Shown: piece after piece, positions 19,368-28,275 of the stretch
Position numbering within the stretch: position 1 is the first letter of the stretch
Layout: each line of letters begins with the position of its first letter
Assembly: GCA_009841165.1 (NCBI GenBank)
Contig: VXMI01000136.1
Span: forward strand, 1 to 50,578
From: Gemmatimonadota bacterium
GTDB taxonomy: Bacteria; Gemmatimonadota; Gemmatimonadetes; Longimicrobiales; Gaopeijiaceae
Direction: 5' to 3'
DNA: 50,578 bases
The notes under the pieces: generated by a model
Told to the model about the DNA's origin: nothing
Database searches by the model: none
Seen by the model: the letters and a program-made list of their open reading frames with translations, nothing else
Made by a program: the position numbers and the translations under genes

Positions 19368-20552
19368 GTGGTTTCCCCGGCCGCACCCGGTTCATCACGC
19401 TGCCTCAGGGTCATGATCCTGGCTGGGGAAGCCTCGGGCGATGCCCATGGAGCCCGAGTGGCGGCCGAAATCCGCCGAAGATGGCCAGGGGCTGAGCTGG
19501 TCGGGCTGGGCGGTGAACGCATGGCCGAAGCGGGTGTGCGGATCCTGAGCGGCCTGCGGGACCTGTCCGTCATGGGATTCGCCGAAGTCGTGCACCGACT
19601 GGGGTTCTTCAGGCGACTGGAGCGCAGGTTGCGGAGACTCCTCAAGGCCGGACGCTTCGATATCGTCCTGCCCGTGGACTACCCGGGCCTCAACCTGAGG
19701 ATCGCCCGGTACGCGGCGAGGCTTGGTGTTCCGGTGCTCTACTACATCGGACCCCAGGTATGGGCCTGGAAGGCCCGACGGGCCCGGCACCTGTCGCGCA
19801 TCGCGAACGGGATCGCCTTGATCCTGCCATTCGAGCCCGAGCTGTACCTGACCCACGGCGGCCGGGCTGTCTTCGTCGGGCACCCACTGCTCGACGAATC
19901 CCCGAGCGGTGACCCCGAGGGGCTGGCGGAGGAGTTGGGACTGGATCGAGGCAGGCCGGTCCTCGCCCTTTTCCCCGGATCGCGCGAGCAGGAACTGGAG
20001 CGGCACGGACGCCCCTTCGCCGACATCGCGCGGGAACTTCAGCGGCGGGTCCCGGGTCTTCAGATCGTTGTGAGCCGGGTGTCGTTCCTGCCATCCGCCG
20101 CCTATCGCTCACTGCCCTTTCGCACCACGACGGACGCCCATTCCCTGCGGGCCCTGGCAACAGCGGGGCTGGTCAAGTCGGGAACCGGCACGCTCGAGGC
20201 GGCGCTTGCGGGAATGCCCTTCGTGGTGGCCTACGTTACCCATCCGCTGACCTATCTGCTCGCGCGACGGCTGGTGCGGGTCCCGTTCATCGCCCTGGCG
20301 AATCTTGTGGCCGGCAGAGGCGTGGTCCAGGAGTTCCTTCAGCACGACGTGACCACGCGAACGGTCACGGATGCGCTCGAACCGTTGCTGGACGAAACGT
20401 CCACCGCGAGGCACAGGGCAATTGCGGATCTGGCGGAGGTCCGAAGCGCTCTCGGCACCCCGGGGGCAGCAACCAGGGTCGTCGACATGATGTCTGAAAT
20501 CCTGAACGAAACGGCGGCAGGCAGGCGCCGGGCTTCCGCGCAGAGGCCATGA
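19368..20552 (+). CDS. lpxB: Lipid-A-disaccharide synthase
   Basis: Condenses UDP-2,3-diacylglucosamine with lipid X to the lipid A disaccharide; a GT-B glycosyltransferase (GT19). Family motifs are in order: AGEASGDAHGA, LPVDYPGLNLRIA, YYIGPQVWAWKARRA, FPGSREQELERH and the C-terminal KSGTGTLEAALAGMPFVV with YLLARRLVRVPFIALANL. Length is 394 residues from GTG 19368. An ATG at 19413 would start inside the first strand, so the GTG is preferred. The stop overlaps lpxK (ATGA at 20549-20552). Confidence 0.94.
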   Translation: MVSPAAPGSSRCLRVMILAGEASGDAHGARVAAEIRRRWPGAELVGLGGERMAEAGVRILSGLRDLSVMGFAEVVHRLGFFRRLERRLRRLLKAGRFDIVLPVDYPGLNLRIARYAARLGVPVLYYIGPQVWAWKARRARHLSRIANGIALILPFEPELYLTHGGRAVFVGHPLLDESPSGDPEGLAEELGLDRGRPVLALFPGSREQELERHGRPFADIARELQRRVPGLQIVVSRVSFLPSAAYRSLPFRTTTDAHSLRALATAGLVKSGTGTLEAALAGMPFVVAYVTHPLTYLLARRLVRVPFIALANLVAGRGVVQEFLQHDVTTRTVTDALEPLLDETSTARHRAIADLAEVRSALGTPGAATRVVDMMSEILNETAAGRRRASAQRP

Positions 20553-21556
20553 CGGAGTGGGCGCGCCGGACGGTTCGCGACTTCTGGGCCGCCGAACCCC
20601 CCGGCCTGGCGGCCCGTCTAACGGGCGCTCTGCTGACACCGGCGGAACTTTCCTTCCGTGCGACGGTTGCCATGAGGAATGCCTGGTACGACAACCGGCG
20701 CTCGCCGTCGACCCCGGTGCCGGTGGTTTCGGTAGGCAACCTCACGGTCGGAGGAACCGGAAAGACGCCCGTAGTGCGATGGTTGGCGGAGTGGCTGCAA
20801 CGGACGGGTGCACGGCCGGCCATCGTCACGCGTGGCTATGGACGGGATGAGCTGGCTCTGTACCGACGCTGGTTCGGCGAGCACGCCGTTCTCGGGAACC
20901 GCGACCGCCGAGCCTGTGTGCGTGCGGCGGCGGACCGGGGCTACACGGTCGTGGTTCTGGACGACGGCTTTCAGCAGAGACGGTTGGCCCGCGTGCTGGA
21001 CATCCTTCTCGTGGCGGTCGAGGATCCCATTCGCCCGAGAATGCTGCCGAGGGGACCGTACCGGGAACCTCCCGCGTCCGCACGGCGCGCCGCCGCAATA
21101 CTGCTCACGCTCAGAACTCCGCAACGGCGGCGGGCGGCGGCCTGGCGCGAGAGGCTGTCGAAGGCGGCTCCCGGTGTACCTCTGCTGGACCTGGAGATCA
21201 GGATGGGCGGATGGACGGATCTCGGTGGTGCACCGGCGGCTCCGCCCCAGGGAGACGTTCTGGCCGTCTGCGCCATCGCTCGCCCCGGACCATTTTTTTC
21301 GGGACTCGGGGCGCTGCTCCCGGATGCGCATATCGAGCACCGGGCCTATGCGGATCATCATGACTACACCTTCCGCGACGTCTCGGCACTGCTCCGGCGA
21401 CTGGGACAACGTGCCGTGGTGTGTACGGCCAAGGACGCCGTGAAGCTCGCCGCGTTTCCGGAGCTGGCGGGGCGATGCGTCGTCGCCGGATTCGATGTGG
21501 TGGGCGACCCCGCGGAACCGCTTCGCCGCGCTCTCGCGGAGGTGGTGGAACAGTGA
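20549..21556 (+). CDS. lpxK: Tetraacyldisaccharide 4'-kinase
   Basis: Phosphorylates the 4' position of the lipid A disaccharide. The 335-residue protein has the family P-loop in SVGNLTVGGTGKTPVV, preceded by an N-terminal amphipathic membrane-associating region, and the downstream DDGFQQRRLARVLDILLV motif. The length is normal. It overlaps lpxB by 4 bases and its stop shares one base with the rlmH ATG. Confidence 0.94.
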   Translation: MTEWARRTVRDFWAAEPPGLAARLTGALLTPAELSFRATVAMRNAWYDNRRSPSTPVPVVSVGNLTVGGTGKTPVVRWLAEWLQRTGARPAIVTRGYGRDELALYRRWFGEHAVLGNRDRRACVRAAADRGYTVVVLDDGFQQRRLARVLDILLVAVEDPIRPRMLPRGPYREPPASARRAAAILLTLRTPQRRRAAAWRERLSKAAPGVPLLDLEIRMGGWTDLGGAPAAPPQGDVLAVCAIARPGPFFSGLGALLPDAHIEHRAYADHHDYTFRDVSALLRRLGQRAVVCTAKDAVKLAAFPELAGRCVVAGFDVVGDPAEPLRRALAEVVEQ

Positions 21557-22020
21557 TGCACGTATCGATCGTCGCGGTGGGCAAGCCGGGCGGCCTTTCA
21601 CCCGCAATCCGGGACTACGAAGCGCGCGCGGCGCGCTACTGGCGCTTCGAGGCCGTGGAGGTGGCACAGGCCCGTGGCAGGGCCGCGGCGGAAGTGATGC
21701 GCAAGGAGGCGGGCAGCATCAGGAGGCGCTTGCGAACCGGGCATCTCCGCGTCGCCGTCACCCGGCGGGGATGTCGGATGTCCTCGCCGGAGCTAGCTCG
21801 CTGGCTGGAGAGATTGGTATCCGGGCCGGAACCGGGCGTCCATTTCATCATCGGAGGAGCCTTCGGCCTCGACGCACGACTCCGCGAAGAATGCGATCTT
21901 TCCCTGTCCCTCTCCCCGTTCACGCTGCCTCACGACATGGCCCGCGTGGTGCTGACGGAACAATTGTACCGGGCAGGGACCATCCTCAGGCGCGAACCCT
22001 ATCACAAGGGAACCGAATGA
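21556..22020 (+). CDS. rlmH: 23S rRNA pseudouridine-1915 N3-methyltransferase RlmH
   Basis: A SPOUT-fold methyltransferase acting on 23S rRNA helix 69. The 154-residue product has the trefoil-knot motifs FIIGGAFGLD and LSLSPFTLPHDMARVVLTEQLYRA and ends in the usual EPYHKG tail. Length matches the family (about 155). Start ATG 21556 is preferred over the adjacent GTG at 21553. It follows lpxK with a one-base overlap. Confidence 0.95.
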   Translation: MHVSIVAVGKPGGLSPAIRDYEARAARYWRFEAVEVAQARGRAAAEVMRKEAGSIRRRLRTGHLRVAVTRRGCRMSSPELARWLERLVSGPEPGVHFIIGGAFGLDARLREECDLSLSLSPFTLPHDMARVVLTEQLYRAGTILRREPYHKGTE

Positions 22021-22051
22021 ACGGGCGACACGAAATGAGGGCTGGATCCGA

Positions 22052-22816
22052 ATGAAACGGGATCCCCCGAAGCGGGAGGCTGCCATCCCGTGGTTCCGCG
22101 ATTGGTTCGGTCGCGAGTACCTGGCCCTGTATCCGCACCGGGATCGTGCGGAGGCGCGCCGCGCAGTGGCTCTGCTGCACGGAACGCCCGGATTGAAGCC
22201 CGATGCGCGCGTCCTCGACCTTGCCTGTGGGGCGGGGCGCCACCTCGCCGAGTTGTGCCGCGTGGGATACCGTCCCGTGGGGCTCGACCTGTCCGTGCCG
22301 ATGCTCGACGCCGCGCGCAAGACCGCCCGCGCGGCACCATTGACACGTGGTGACATGCGGCACCTTCCGTTCCGGGCCGGCGCATTCGACATCGTCACAT
22401 CGTATTTCACTTCGTTCGGCTACTTCGCCGACGAACTCGATGACCTTAGCGTGCTGCGCGAAGTGCGCAGGGTGCTGGACGCCGGAGGGTGGTTTCTCCT
22501 CGACTTCATGAACGCGCACCACGTCGTCGCCAACCTTCGGGAGCGGGACTACCGCAACGTTTCCGGGTGGGATGTGGTGCAGGAACGGCGACTGGTGGAG
22601 CAGGGGAGGATCGTCGAGAAGAGAATCACCATCCGGGATGCGGGCGACGCCCCACAAAAGGAATTCGTGGAGCGCGTGCGCCTGTACCGCCCCGAAGAGC
22701 TGGTGCACATGCTCGCGGAGACCGGCTTCGTGCCCGGACCCAGATTCGGCGGCTACGACCGATCCGGGTTCTCCCGCCTCTCACCGCGGTGCATCGTCAT
22801 GGCGGCGGCGTCCTGA
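22052..22816 (+). CDS. Class I SAM-dependent methyltransferase
   Basis: A 254-residue Rossmann methyltransferase with motif I VLDLACGAGRHLAEL (about 51-65), the acidic motif II end GLDLSVPML, and a motif IV region at DIVTSYFTSFGYFADE. The C-terminal part is a mixed beta domain. The substrate cannot be told from sequence. It starts 31 bases after rlmH and its stop overlaps the bshC ATG by one base, so it is probably co-translated with bshC. Confidence 0.8.
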   Translation: MKRDPPKREAAIPWFRDWFGREYLALYPHRDRAEARRAVALLHGTPGLKPDARVLDLACGAGRHLAELCRVGYRPVGLDLSVPMLDAARKTARAAPLTRGDMRHLPFRAGAFDIVTSYFTSFGYFADELDDLSVLREVRRVLDAGGWFLLDFMNAHHVVANLRERDYRNVSGWDVVQERRLVEQGRIVEKRITIRDAGDAPQKEFVERVRLYRPEELVHMLAETGFVPGPRFGGYDRSGFSRLSPRCIVMAAAS

Positions 22817-24411
22817 TGCGACTGCTGCGGAGACCCCTGGGCGGCTCCCGGCTCGTTCGGGACTATCTGAGCGGAACCGCAGCGGCCGCCTCGCTCTACC
22901 GGGGGTCGCCGTTCCGACTCGCGACCTACCGCGACAAGGCGAAGGACCTGGAACGGACCACCGGGCCCGACGCGATCGCCCGGGTGGTCTCCATGATCAA
23001 GCCGGTGGGGCCGGCGGCGGAAGAGGCGTTGCGGACCGTCGCACGGGACAATGGGTACTTCGTCACGACGGGCCAGCAGCCGGGGTTGTTCGGAGGGCCG
23101 CTCTACAGCCTCTACAAGGCGCTAACGGCGGTGCGCCTGGCCGAGGTGCTGGCGGCGGAACTGGCCCGTCCCGTCATGCCGCTGTTCTGGGTCGCTTCGG
23201 AAGACCACGATTGGGAGGAGGCCAATCACACGCACGTCGTCGATGCGTCCAACGCACTCCACCGCATCGCGGTCGGCCCCGGACCGGTGCGCGCCGGGCG
23301 GCCACTTGGCCGCATGCGGGTTGGCGACGGTATCCACGATGCAGTAGGACAGTTGGCCGGCCACTTCCCGCGTAACGACTTCCACACCCGCTACATTGAT
23401 CTGGTTCGCGAGACCTTCCACCCCTCGGCCACGATGGCCTCGGCGTTCTCCGGCCTAATGACCGAACTGCTCCGTGACACCCCGGTGGGTCTGGTGGACG
23501 CGGCCGATCCGGTCCTCAAGCAGGCCTCGCGGCCACTGCTCCGAGCCGAGGCCGAAGACCCGGCAGACTCGGAGACCGCAATCAGCCGCAGTTGCGACGA
23601 TCTGACGCAGCGGGGCTACCACCACCAGGTCCCCTACATCGCCGGCGCGACCAACCTGTTCCTAGACTCGGTGGACGGCCGCGACCGCGTGCAGCGCGGT
23701 GCCGGCGGATTCGAGCTGAGGCGGACCGGCCGAACCATTTCCCGCGAGGACTTTCTGGCGCTCATCGACGACGCGCCCCAGGGCGTGTCGCCAAATGTCC
23801 TTCTGCGTCCCGTCGTGGAGAGCTTCGTCTTCCCCACGCTGGCCTATGTCGGAGGACCGGGCGAACTGGCCTACTTCGGTCAGCTGGGGCGCCTCTTCCG
23901 GCGCCACGGTGTAGGCATGCCGGTCGTGGTGCCTCGCGGGTCATTGCTGGTGCTGGAGAAGAAAGTGGTGCGCGTAATCGAAAAGCACGGACTGGAGATC
24001 GACGAACTGCGAGAAGGAAACGCTCTGCTGAGCCGCTTCGCGCGCGATCAGGTGCCGGAGGGCGTCAGCGGCGCGGTCGCAGCCTGGCGGGGCGCCGTCG
24101 AGTCGTTTGCAACCGAACTGACGGGCACCGTCAACGGCATCGATCCGGTCCTCAAGGGCGCCGTCGCAAAGGCGCGCAACTCGGGGCTGGCCGCCCTGGG
24201 CGCACTGGAGAAGAAGATCGTGAGGGCGGTGAAACGCAGCAGCGAGGTCACCTGGAACCAGATCACCAAGGCGCAGGTCAACCTGTGGCCCGCGGGCAAG
24301 CCGCAGGATCGCGTTCTGGGGCCGCTGCAGTACCTGATGCGCTACGGCGACGAGTTCGTGTCGATGGCACTCGGCGAGATCCGGGTGGAACTCCATTCCG
24401 GGAAGTCGTAG
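22816..24411 (+). CDS. bshC: Bacillithiol biosynthesis cysteine-adding enzyme BshC
   Basis: BshC adds cysteine to glucosaminyl-malate in the last step of bacillithiol synthesis. The 531-residue protein has the signature TGQQPGLFGGPLYSLYKA, the FWVASEDHDWEEANH segment, and the C-terminal coiled-coil and closing region (YLMRYGDEFV). Length is near that of Bacillus BshC. It overlaps the upstream methyltransferase stop by one base. BshA and BshB are not in this window, so the rest of the pathway must lie elsewhere if complete. Confidence 0.92.
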   Translation: MRLLRRPLGGSRLVRDYLSGTAAAASLYRGSPFRLATYRDKAKDLERTTGPDAIARVVSMIKPVGPAAEEALRTVARDNGYFVTTGQQPGLFGGPLYSLYKALTAVRLAEVLAAELARPVMPLFWVASEDHDWEEANHTHVVDASNALHRIAVGPGPVRAGRPLGRMRVGDGIHDAVGQLAGHFPRNDFHTRYIDLVRETFHPSATMASAFSGLMTELLRDTPVGLVDAADPVLKQASRPLLRAEAEDPADSETAISRSCDDLTQRGYHHQVPYIAGATNLFLDSVDGRDRVQRGAGGFELRRTGRTISREDFLALIDDAPQGVSPNVLLRPVVESFVFPTLAYVGGPGELAYFGQLGRLFRRHGVGMPVVVPRGSLLVLEKKVVRVIEKHGLEIDELREGNALLSRFARDQVPEGVSGAVAAWRGAVESFATELTGTVNGIDPVLKGAVAKARNSGLAALGALEKKIVRAVKRSSEVTWNQITKAQVNLWPAGKPQDRVLGPLQYLMRYGDEFVSMALGEIRVELHSGKS

Positions 24412-24420
24412 GATTATCGC

Positions 24421-24699
24421 ATGTTGGCATCGGTCTTCGTCCTGATTCTGCTGATCCCGATCCTGGCAATCTTCCTCGATTCCGATCTGGGCAAGGCGCT
24501 CGCCAAGAGGCTCGAGCGCGGGCAGCGCAAGGGCGGCAACGAAGGAATGCACGAGAGGATGGTCTTTCTCGAAGGCGAACTGGACCGCCTGGCGCGCGAC
24601 GTCGAGCGTCTCGAAGAAGAGAGCCAGTTCCTGCACAAGCTCCTCGACAGACGCCCCAGGACCGGTTCGCTGCCCCCCGGCGATTCGGCCGACCCCTGA
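24421..24699 (+). CDS. Small membrane-anchored coiled-coil protein
   Basis: A 92-residue protein starting 9 bases after bshC. Residues 2-20 form a hydrophobic helix, a basic linker follows, and about 44-78 is a charged coiled coil (FLEGELDRLARDVERLEEES). It ends with a proline-rich tail. The single helix plus coiled coil resembles the layout of PspB-type proteins, but no family motif confirms it. There is no clear ribosome site at ATG 24421; close spacing to bshC and murJ suggests coupling. Confidence 0.6.
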   Translation: MLASVFVLILLIPILAIFLDSDLGKALAKRLERGQRKGGNEGMHERMVFLEGELDRLARDVERLEEESQFLHKLLDRRPRTGSLPPGDSADP

Positions 24700-24712
24700 C
24701 CGGACGCGGCCC

Positions 24713-26248
24713 GTGGCAGCCCGCAGGGTAGCAGCGGGGATCCTCGTCAGCCGCGTACTGGGGCTGGTGAGGGAGAGCGTATTCGCCCACTACTTCGGCA
24801 ACGGCGCCCTCGCGGACGCGTGGCGGGCCGGGCTGCGCATCCCCAACGTGATTCAGAATCTCCTGGGGGAAGGGAGCCTGAGCGCCTCATTCATCCCCGT
24901 TTACGTGCGTCTGTTGGAAGAGGGAAAGGAACGGGAAGCGGGGAGGGTCGCGGGCGCGGTGCTGGGACTTCTGTGTCTCGTGGCGGGCCTGCTCGCCGCG
25001 GCCGGAGCCTGGAGCGCTCCGTTTCTGGCCGCCATCGTCGCCCCCGGCCTCGCGGACGACCCCAGGGCTGTCCTGGTCTCGCTGCTGCCCATCCTCTTCC
25101 CCATGGTGGCCCTGCTGGTGGTGTCGGCGTGGGCGCTGGGGATCCTCAACAGCCACCGCCGGTTCTTCGTGTCGTACGTGGCGCCGGCGCTGTGGAACGT
25201 CGCGATCATCGCCGCGGTCCTGGCGGGCGCGGCGCGGGGCCTGATGGGGCTGGACCTGTTGCTCGCCATGGCGTGGGGAGCGCTAGGCGGCGGAGCGCTG
25301 CAACTGCTCTTCCAACTGCCCTTCGCGGCACGACATCTGAGGGGTGTGGTGCCTTCGTTCGGCCGGGGCGTAAATGCCGTGCGGGAAGTGGTTCGCAACT
25401 TCGTCCCCCTGGTCGCGGCGCGCGGCGCGGTGAACCTGAGCGCCCTTCTCGACGTGTTCCTCGCCTCCCTCCTCGCCGAGGGGGCGTTGAGCATGATGGG
25501 GTATGCCCAGCCCCTCTACCTGTTGCCGATTTCCCTCTTCGGGATGTCCATTGCCGCCGCCGAACTACCCGAGTTTTCGCGCGACCGCGTTGCGGGACTC
25601 GAGGCGGTGGGGAAGCGAACCAGGGACGCGGTCACCAGGGTGCTTTTCTGGTTGATCCCTTCGGCGATCGGCTACGTGTTCTTCGGAGACGAAGTCACCG
25701 CATTCCTTCGGATTCTGCCTTCAGGCGCGTTCGGTGCCGGTGACGCCGCCGCGGTGGGCATGCTGCTCGCGGCGTTCGCGGTTGGACTCCCCGCATCCGG
25801 AACCTCGCGTGTCATTTCCTCGGCGTTCTACGCCCTCGGCGAAGCGCGGACGCCTGCACGGATCGCGTACCTGCGCATCGCGGTCTCGGCTCTGGTCGGG
25901 GTTGCGCTGATGTTTCCCCTGGACCGCTGGATCGTCGGCGGATTCGCGATGGGGGCCGCGGGTCTGGCGCTGGGCTCGACGGCGGGTGCGTGGCTGGAGC
26001 TGTACCTTCTCGACCGACGCCTCGGGCAGCGGCTTCCTGGACCGGTCCTCATCGGCGGCCCCGTACGGCGCTGCCTGGCAGCCGCGGCGATGGCCACGCT
26101 CGCAGGTTTCGGAGCCGGTGCGCTGGCCCCCGCCGTGCACCCCCTCGTTTCGGCCGCGGCCGTACTGCTCCCCTTCGGGCTGACTTACCTGGCCGTCACC
26201 GGCGCCATGGGGGTATCGCCGGTGAAGCTGCCGCGGTGGGGACGGTGA
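24713..26248 (+). CDS. murJ: Lipid II flippase MurJ
   Basis: MurJ flips the peptidoglycan precursor lipid II across the inner membrane. The 511-residue multipass protein has the MviN N-terminal signature (SRVLGLVRESVFAHYFGNGALADAWRAG region, first helix with the essential arginines), then about 13-14 hydrophobic segments and the typical ASGTSRVISSAFYALGEARTPA motif near the middle-C-terminal part. The start is GTG 24713. Its stop shares one base with the uvrC ATG. Confidence 0.9.
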   Translation: MAARRVAAGILVSRVLGLVRESVFAHYFGNGALADAWRAGLRIPNVIQNLLGEGSLSASFIPVYVRLLEEGKEREAGRVAGAVLGLLCLVAGLLAAAGAWSAPFLAAIVAPGLADDPRAVLVSLLPILFPMVALLVVSAWALGILNSHRRFFVSYVAPALWNVAIIAAVLAGAARGLMGLDLLLAMAWGALGGGALQLLFQLPFAARHLRGVVPSFGRGVNAVREVVRNFVPLVAARGAVNLSALLDVFLASLLAEGALSMMGYAQPLYLLPISLFGMSIAAAELPEFSRDRVAGLEAVGKRTRDAVTRVLFWLIPSAIGYVFFGDEVTAFLRILPSGAFGAGDAAAVGMLLAAFAVGLPASGTSRVISSAFYALGEARTPARIAYLRIAVSALVGVALMFPLDRWIVGGFAMGAAGLALGSTAGAWLELYLLDRRLGQRLPGPVLIGGPVRRCLAAAAMATLAGFGAGALAPAVHPLVSAAAVLLPFGLTYLAVTGAMGVSPVKLPRWGR

Positions 26249-28092
26249 TGGGCGGGATACCGTTCGACGCGGTCTCCGTGCCGCGGCTGCCTCTCGCGCC
26301 GGGCGTTTACATGTTCAGAAGCGCCCGGGGCGAGATCCTCTATGTCGGCAAGGCCAAGTCGCTGCGCCACCGCGTCCGCTCCTACCTGTCGCAGGCAAAG
26401 GACGCCACCCTCAAGACACGCGAACTCGCGCGGCAGGCGGCGGACATCGAGACGCTGGTCGTTGGCACCGAGGCGGAAGCCCTCATCCTCGAGGCCAACC
26501 TCATCAAGGAGCACCAGCCCCGGTTCAACATCCAGCTGCGGGACGACAAGAAGTACCCCTACATCAAGGTCACGACATCCGAACCTTTTCCGCGCATACA
26601 CGTTACGCGCCGCATTCGCAAGGACGGTTCCCGGTACTTCGGACCATTCACGTCCGTCGGCCGCGTGCGGCGCGCACTGGAGGTCGTGAAACGAAACCAC
26701 GGGATCCGCTCCTGCCGCTACGATCTCCCGGCGGAGGCGCCGTCGCGTCCCTGTCTGGACCACCACATCGGCAGGTGCGCCGCCCCGTGCGTGGGACTCC
26801 AGTCCCGCGATGACTATCGCTCGCAGGTGGACGGGGTCGTGCGGATCCTGTCGGGCGACGTCGCTGCCGTTCAGGTGGAAGTCGAGACCGAGATGCGTAA
26901 AGCATCCGATTCCATGGACTTCGAGAGAGCGGCGCAGTTGCGCGACGTTCTGGCAGGACTGGACGGAATCGCCCGGCAGCAGCGCGTCCAGACCGTTGGC
27001 GGCGGCGATCAGGACGTCATCGGCCTCGCCCGGGACGGGCCGCTGAACGTGGCCTCGACGCTCCGCGTGCGCGACGGTGTCCTGATCGGCCGCGACACGC
27101 ATACGATGACCGGAGCAGAGGACGTGTCCGACGCCGAACTCATCGCCAGGTCCCTCGCCCACGCGTACCTGTCGGGCGGTTCGAGCGCCATCGAGCAACT
27201 GCCGCGCGAGGTGTTGTTGCCGGCCGACTTCACGGATCGCCAGCTCTTCCAGGACGTGCTCACCGCCAGGGCCGGGCGCAGGGTCCGGCTGCACGTCCCG
27301 CAGCGGGGCGCGAAGGCCCGGCTGATCGATCTGGCGGTCGCAAACGCCCGCCACGTGCTGGACGACCGGGTGAGGAAGGGACAGACGGGCGGACCGGGCA
27401 CCGACGAAGTGCTCTACGAACTTCAGGACTTCCTGCGCCTGAAGGTCGTGCCCAGGCTGATCACGTGTTTCGACGTCTCCCACATGCAGGGCGCCGAGAC
27501 CGTGGCCAGCGCCGTGACGTTCCTCAACGGAGAGCCCCACAAGGCCGGCTATCGCCACATGCGGATCCGGGGCGAGTGGGGCAATGACGACTACCGCTCC
27601 ATGGCCGAAGCCGTGACCCGCTATTTCCGGCGGGCAGCGAGCGAGGGCGGTCCGTTGGCCGATCTGGTGGTGATAGATGGAGGAAAAGGCCAGCTGTCCG
27701 CCGCGCGGCAAGCTTTGGAAGCGCTTGAACTCGGCGACATCACACTGGCGGCGCTTGCCAAGAGGGAAGAGAAGGTGTTTCTGCACGGTCGCCGCACCTG
27801 GCTGCGGATCCCGAGAACCGCCCGCTCCCTGCACCTGCTCCAGAGGATTCGCGACGAGGCCCACCGGTTCGCCGTGCACTACAACCGCAAGCTGAGATCA
27901 CGCCGGACCGTGCGCTCCGAGCTCGGGGACATCCCGGGCGTCGGCCCTCGGCGGCAACAGGCCCTGCTTTCGCGTTTCGGTTCGCTGAAGGCCGTCAAGG
28001 GAGCAACGGCTTCCGAAATCGGCCGCATCCCGGGCTTCAGCGAGGCCATGGGCGTGAAGATCCTCCACTACCTGACGAGTCGCACCGGCTGA
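26248..28092 (+). CDS. uvrC: Excinuclease ABC subunit C
   Basis: UvrC makes the dual incisions in nucleotide excision repair. The 614-residue protein has the N-terminal GIY-YIG nuclease (LAPGVYMFRSARGEILYVGKAKSLRHRVRSY pattern in the first 60 residues), a cysteine-containing segment (RSCRYDL ... CLDHHIGRCAAPC), a UVR motif ([14 protein letters not shown]), the RNase H-like C-terminal nuclease (FDVSHMQGAETVASAV, VIDGGKGQL) and a tandem helix-hairpin-helix at the end (IPGVGPRRQQALLSRFGS, IGRIPGFSEAMG). It is the last gene of the long overlapping series; a promoter region follows. Confidence 0.95.
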   Translation: MGGIPFDAVSVPRLPLAPGVYMFRSARGEILYVGKAKSLRHRVRSYLSQAKDATLKTRELARQAADIETLVVGTEAEALILEANLIKEHQPRFNIQLRDDKKYPYIKVTTSEPFPRIHVTRRIRKDGSRYFGPFTSVGRVRRALEVVKRNHGIRSCRYDLPAEAPSRPCLDHHIGRCAAPCVGLQSRDDYRSQVDGVVRILSGDVAAVQVEVETEMRKASDSMDFERAAQLRDVLAGLDGIARQQRVQTVGGGDQDVIGLARDGPLNVASTLRVRDGVLIGRDTHTMTGAEDVSDAELIARSLAHAYLSGGSSAIEQLPREVLLPADFTDRQLFQDVLTARAGRRVRLHVPQRGAKARLIDLAVANARHVLDDRVRKGQTGGPGTDEVLYELQDFLRLKVVPRLITCFDVSHMQGAETVASAVTFLNGEPHKAGYRHMRIRGEWGNDDYRSMAEAVTRYFRRAASEGGPLADLVVIDGGKGQLSAARQALEALELGDITLAALAKREEKVFLHGRRTWLRIPRTARSLHLLQRIRDEAHRFAVHYNRKLRSRRTVRSELGDIPGVGPRRQQALLSRFGSLKAVKGATASEIGRIPGFSEAMGVKILHYLTSRTG

Positions 28093-28175
28093 TCCGGCGG
28101 CCGTGCATCGCCCGGCCCCAGCTCCGGCCCGCCACGCCTCGGCGTCGCTTCGCCCCGGTCCGCAACTTTCCGCCT

Positions 28176-28204
28176 TTGACCCGGTTCAAGGTCGCCAATA
28201 CATT
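28176..28204 (+). promoter_or_regulatory. Sigma70-type promoter upstream of the TPR lipoprotein
   Basis: TTGACC (28176-28181), a 17-base spacer and TACATT (28199-28204) form a close match to the -35/-10 consensus. It lies about 70 bases before the lipoprotein start and just after the uvrC operon. Confidence 0.65.
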
Positions 28205-28221
28205 TCCAGACGCGCTTGGCG

Positions 28222-28239
28222 CCGCCCCTGCCGGGGCGG
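28222..28239 (+). other. GC-rich hairpin in the lipoprotein leader
   Basis: CCGCCCC (28222-28228) and GGGGCGG (28233-28239) pair around a 4-base loop. No T-run follows. It lies downstream of the promoter, so it would be in the 5' untranslated region. Confidence 0.45.
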
Positions 28240-28262
28240 GGCAGTCTCGGGGTGAACGACCC

Positions 28263-28269
28263 AAGGAGG
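28263..28269 (+). promoter_or_regulatory. Strong ribosome binding site
   Basis: AAGGAGG, a full complement to the 16S CCTCC at 42-46, decides GTG 28276 as the lipoprotein start. Confidence 0.8.
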
Positions 28270-28275
28270 AACGTT

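Noticed and set aside
26185-27879. A 564-codon open frame on the minus strand.
   Set aside because: It is fully antisense to uvrC and murJ, has no recognisable domain, and its composition is that expected of the complement of GC-rich coding DNA.
28222-28239. An intrinsic terminator for uvrC.
   Set aside because: No T-run follows the stem, and it lies downstream of a good promoter inside the next leader.
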